Shown: positions 4,797-5,599 of the stretch, piece after piece
Layout of the letters: each line of letters opens with the position of its first letter
How positions within the stretch are numbered: the first letter of the stretch is position 1
NCBI GenBank assembly: GCA_947176445.1
Contig: CAMWQK010000073.1
Location: forward strand, 1 to 5,599
Origin: an uncultured Clostridia bacterium
GTDB taxonomy: Bacteria > Bacillota > Clostridia > Christensenellales > Borkfalkiaceae
DNA length: 5,599 nt
Direction: 5' to 3'
Made by a program: the position numbers and the translations under genes
Notes under the pieces: model-generated
The model's database searches: none
The model's input: only the letters and a program-made list of their open reading frames with translations
Told to the model about the DNA's origin: nothing

Positions 4797-5294
4797 TTAG
4801 AAATCGTCGTCATCGCCCTTTTCGTCGTCGTCATCGTCGTCATCTTCGCCGGCAAGCGAATAGATTTCATCGCCCGTAACGTAGTCGAGGTCTTCCTCTT
4901 CGTTGGGATACTCCTCTTCTTCCTCTTCCTCGAACTCCTCTTCGAACTCTTCGTCGAAGCTCTCGTCGATCTCGCCGATCTCCCCGTCGAACTCTACGTC
5001 CGAATCGTCGTCGAGATACTCGCGCCATTCGTCGTCCTCTTCGGGATCGGGCTCTGCGTCCTCTTCGTACTCGGCTTTCTTGCGGCCGCTGTCGCACATC
5101 TTTTCACCGGCGCGCATCATCTTTTCACCGCAGACGGGGCAGAGCTCGCTTGCGATCTCTTCCTCTTCGTCCTCGATCTCGTCTATATCCGTCGGAATGC
5201 CCTTCATCTCTTTGAGGCAGATATCGCAGTACTCCTGCTTCTCTCCGTCGATATAATTGAGTTCGCAACGCGGACATTTTACATAACGTACCAT
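4797..5294 (-). CDS. Small zinc-ribbon protein with long acidic tail, function unknown
   Basis: The 165-residue protein opens with a four-cysteine zinc ribbon (Cys7/Cys10 and Cys23/Cys26, in CPRC and CDIC). A second, incomplete one follows: Cys52/Cys55 and Cys67, where the expected fourth ligand is Gly70. From about residue 76 to the end it is almost entirely Glu and Asp with a few Tyr, Phe and Trp, so it is probably disordered and very negatively charged; the last residues are GDDDDF. I recall similar N-terminal ribbons in Clostridia but know no assigned function; a nucleic-acid or protein adaptor is plausible. ATG 5292-5294 has AAGGAGG (5304-5310) nine bases upstream and a near-consensus promoter about 57 bases upstream. 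The gene stands alone between its own promoter and terminator, just upstream of comF, which also carries zinc knuckles. Confidence 0.85.
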   Translation of the reverse strand: MVRYVKCPRCELNYIDGEKQEYCDICLKEMKGIPTDIDEIEDEEEEIASELCPVCGEKMMRAGEKMCDSGRKKAEYEEDAEPDPEEDDEWREYLDDDSDVEFDGEIGEIDESFDEEFEEEFEEEEEEEYPNEEEDLDYVTGDEIYSLAGEDDDDDDDEKGDDDDF

Positions 5295-5350
5295 TGCCTT
5301 TTTCCTCCTTCCCGATCGCCCGCCGATCTGTCTCCGTGGCAGGCTAATAA

Positions 5351-5379
5351 ATTATATTAGTATTTATTTTTTTTGTAAA
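5351..5379 (-). promoter_or_regulatory. Strong sigma-A-type promoter of the zinc-ribbon gene
   Basis: On the minus strand TTTACA (5374-5379) is followed by a 17-base A/T-rich spacer and a perfect TATAAT (5351-5356). The upstream flank is also A/T rich and could act as an UP element. Transcription should begin near 5344, giving a leader of about 50 bases with the AAGGAGG ribosome site at 5304-5310. Confidence 0.88.
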
Positions 5380-5431
5380 CCGTTTTTTTATGCGTTTTCG
5401 GAAAAAGTCAAAAATTTTTTCTGTTTTTTTG

Positions 5432-5465
5432 AAAAAAATTGCTCCCGCCGTATTCCAGCGGGAGC
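5432..5465 (-). terminator. Terminator of the gene at the right edge
   Basis: On the minus strand an 8-bp stem (5458-5465 with 5441-5448, nine-base loop) is followed by AA and seven T (5438-5432). It starts 19 bases beyond the TAA at 5485-5487 and so marks the end of a minus-strand gene that enters from the right. Confidence 0.85.
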
Positions 5466-5484
5466 TTATCGCTTTTTCTGCCGT

Positions 5485-5572
5485 TTATTCGTTGCCCTCT
5501 TCTGGTGCTTCGGGAGCGTCTGCGGGAACTTCTTCATTCTACGTCGGCGCTTCCGCCGTCTCGGGGGGCACC
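5485..5572 (-). CDS. C-terminal end of an unrecognised minus-strand gene, frame interrupted
   Basis: Reading leftward from the right edge, one frame gives VPPETAEAPT, a TAG (5539-5541), then NEEVPADAPEAPEEGNE and TAA (5485-5487). Both halves share the same Pro/Ala/Glu-rich composition typical of a disordered acidic tail, and a terminator follows, so I take this as one gene end. The TAG would become Glu by a single base change. Because the flanking 27 bases look like adapter sequence, a base-call error is the likeliest cause; a real nonsense mutation or a different frame cannot be excluded. Too little remains to name a product. Confidence 0.35.
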
Positions 5573-5599
5573 CTGTGACTTATACACAACTACGCGCAC
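5573..5599. other. Probable degraded Tn5/Nextera mosaic-end adapter at the window end
   Basis: CTGTGACTTATACACAACT (5573-5591) matches the 19-base Tn5 mosaic end used in Nextera libraries at 16 of 19 positions. The following ACGCGCAC also resembles the bases that come next in the standard adapters, allowing a few differences. Position at the very end of the sequence, next to a broken reading frame, fits untrimmed low-quality adapter. The embedded TTATACACA also fits a DnaA box, so a genuine genomic origin is not excluded. Confidence 0.6.

Noticed and set aside
4903..5256. Plus-strand Ser-rich frame opposite the zinc-ribbon gene
   Set aside because: The Ser run is simply the complement of the Glu/Asp codons; there is no ribosome site and the minus-strand gene has a strong promoter and terminator.
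5390..5578. Plus-strand 62-codon frame at the right edge
   Set aside because: It starts in A/T tracts without a ribosome site, reads through a terminator stem and into the probable adapter, and has low-complexity Ser/Ala/Gly sequence opposite the minus-strand gene tail.
5580..5588. TTATACACA as a DnaA box marking an origin
   Set aside because: It matches the DnaA box pattern, but it is a single copy inside a 19-base match to the Tn5 mosaic end, with no cluster of boxes and no dnaA or dnaN gene nearby.

Overview
The window reads as a short piece, possibly a whole contig, from a moderately GC-rich, low-GC-lineage-related Firmicute of the Clostridia type, probably a gut or metagenomic genome. 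The evidence is indirect. It carries a PdaB-like polysaccharide deacetylase with a membrane anchor (a family common in spore formers), a DegV/FakB protein, a ComF phosphoribosyltransferase-like protein with zinc knuckles, a small 'CPRC...CDIC' zinc-ribbon protein with an acidic tail, strong AGGAGG-type ribosome sites and tight U-tract terminators. No rRNA, tRNA, CRISPR array or transposase is visible, so the lineage cannot be fixed further.

Layout from left to right. Positions 1-138 hold the 3' end of an unrecognised plus-strand gene, closed by a perfect 17-bp bidirectional terminator. Positions 202-999 (minus) encode a PlsC-like acyltransferase behind a near-consensus promoter so close to the start codon that the mRNA may be leaderless. 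Positions 1110-1808 (minus) encode a tandem-OB-fold single-stranded DNA-binding protein, and 1854-2624 (minus) a PdaB-like deacetylase; these two are 45 bp apart with no terminator between them and probably form an operon ending at a hairpin at 1048-1086. A 363-bp divergent spacer (2625-2987) separates this block from a plus-strand DegV/FakB gene (2988-3929). That gene converges on comF (3990-4745, minus) across a shared terminator. Upstream of comF lies the acidic zinc-ribbon gene (4797-5294, minus) with a very good sigma-A-type promoter, then a terminator and the C-terminal end of another minus-strand gene at the right edge.

Functional links are modest. The DegV/FakB protein (fatty acid binding and delivery for acyl-phosphate formation) and the PlsC-like acyltransferase could both act in membrane lipid synthesis. 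The SSB-like protein and ComF both concern single-stranded DNA, but they are in separate transcription units. The deacetylase would act on peptidoglycan outside the membrane.

I did not find an obviously new multi-gene system. The most useful unusual observations are: the last 27 bases look like a corrupted Tn5/Nextera mosaic-end adapter, and the reading frame next to them is broken, so the right edge is probably an assembly artefact; the acyltransferase promoter predicts a leaderless transcript; a strong terminator sits directly against the comF start; and the zinc-ribbon protein ends in an acidic-Phe tip like that of SSB, while the SSB-like protein in this window lacks one.
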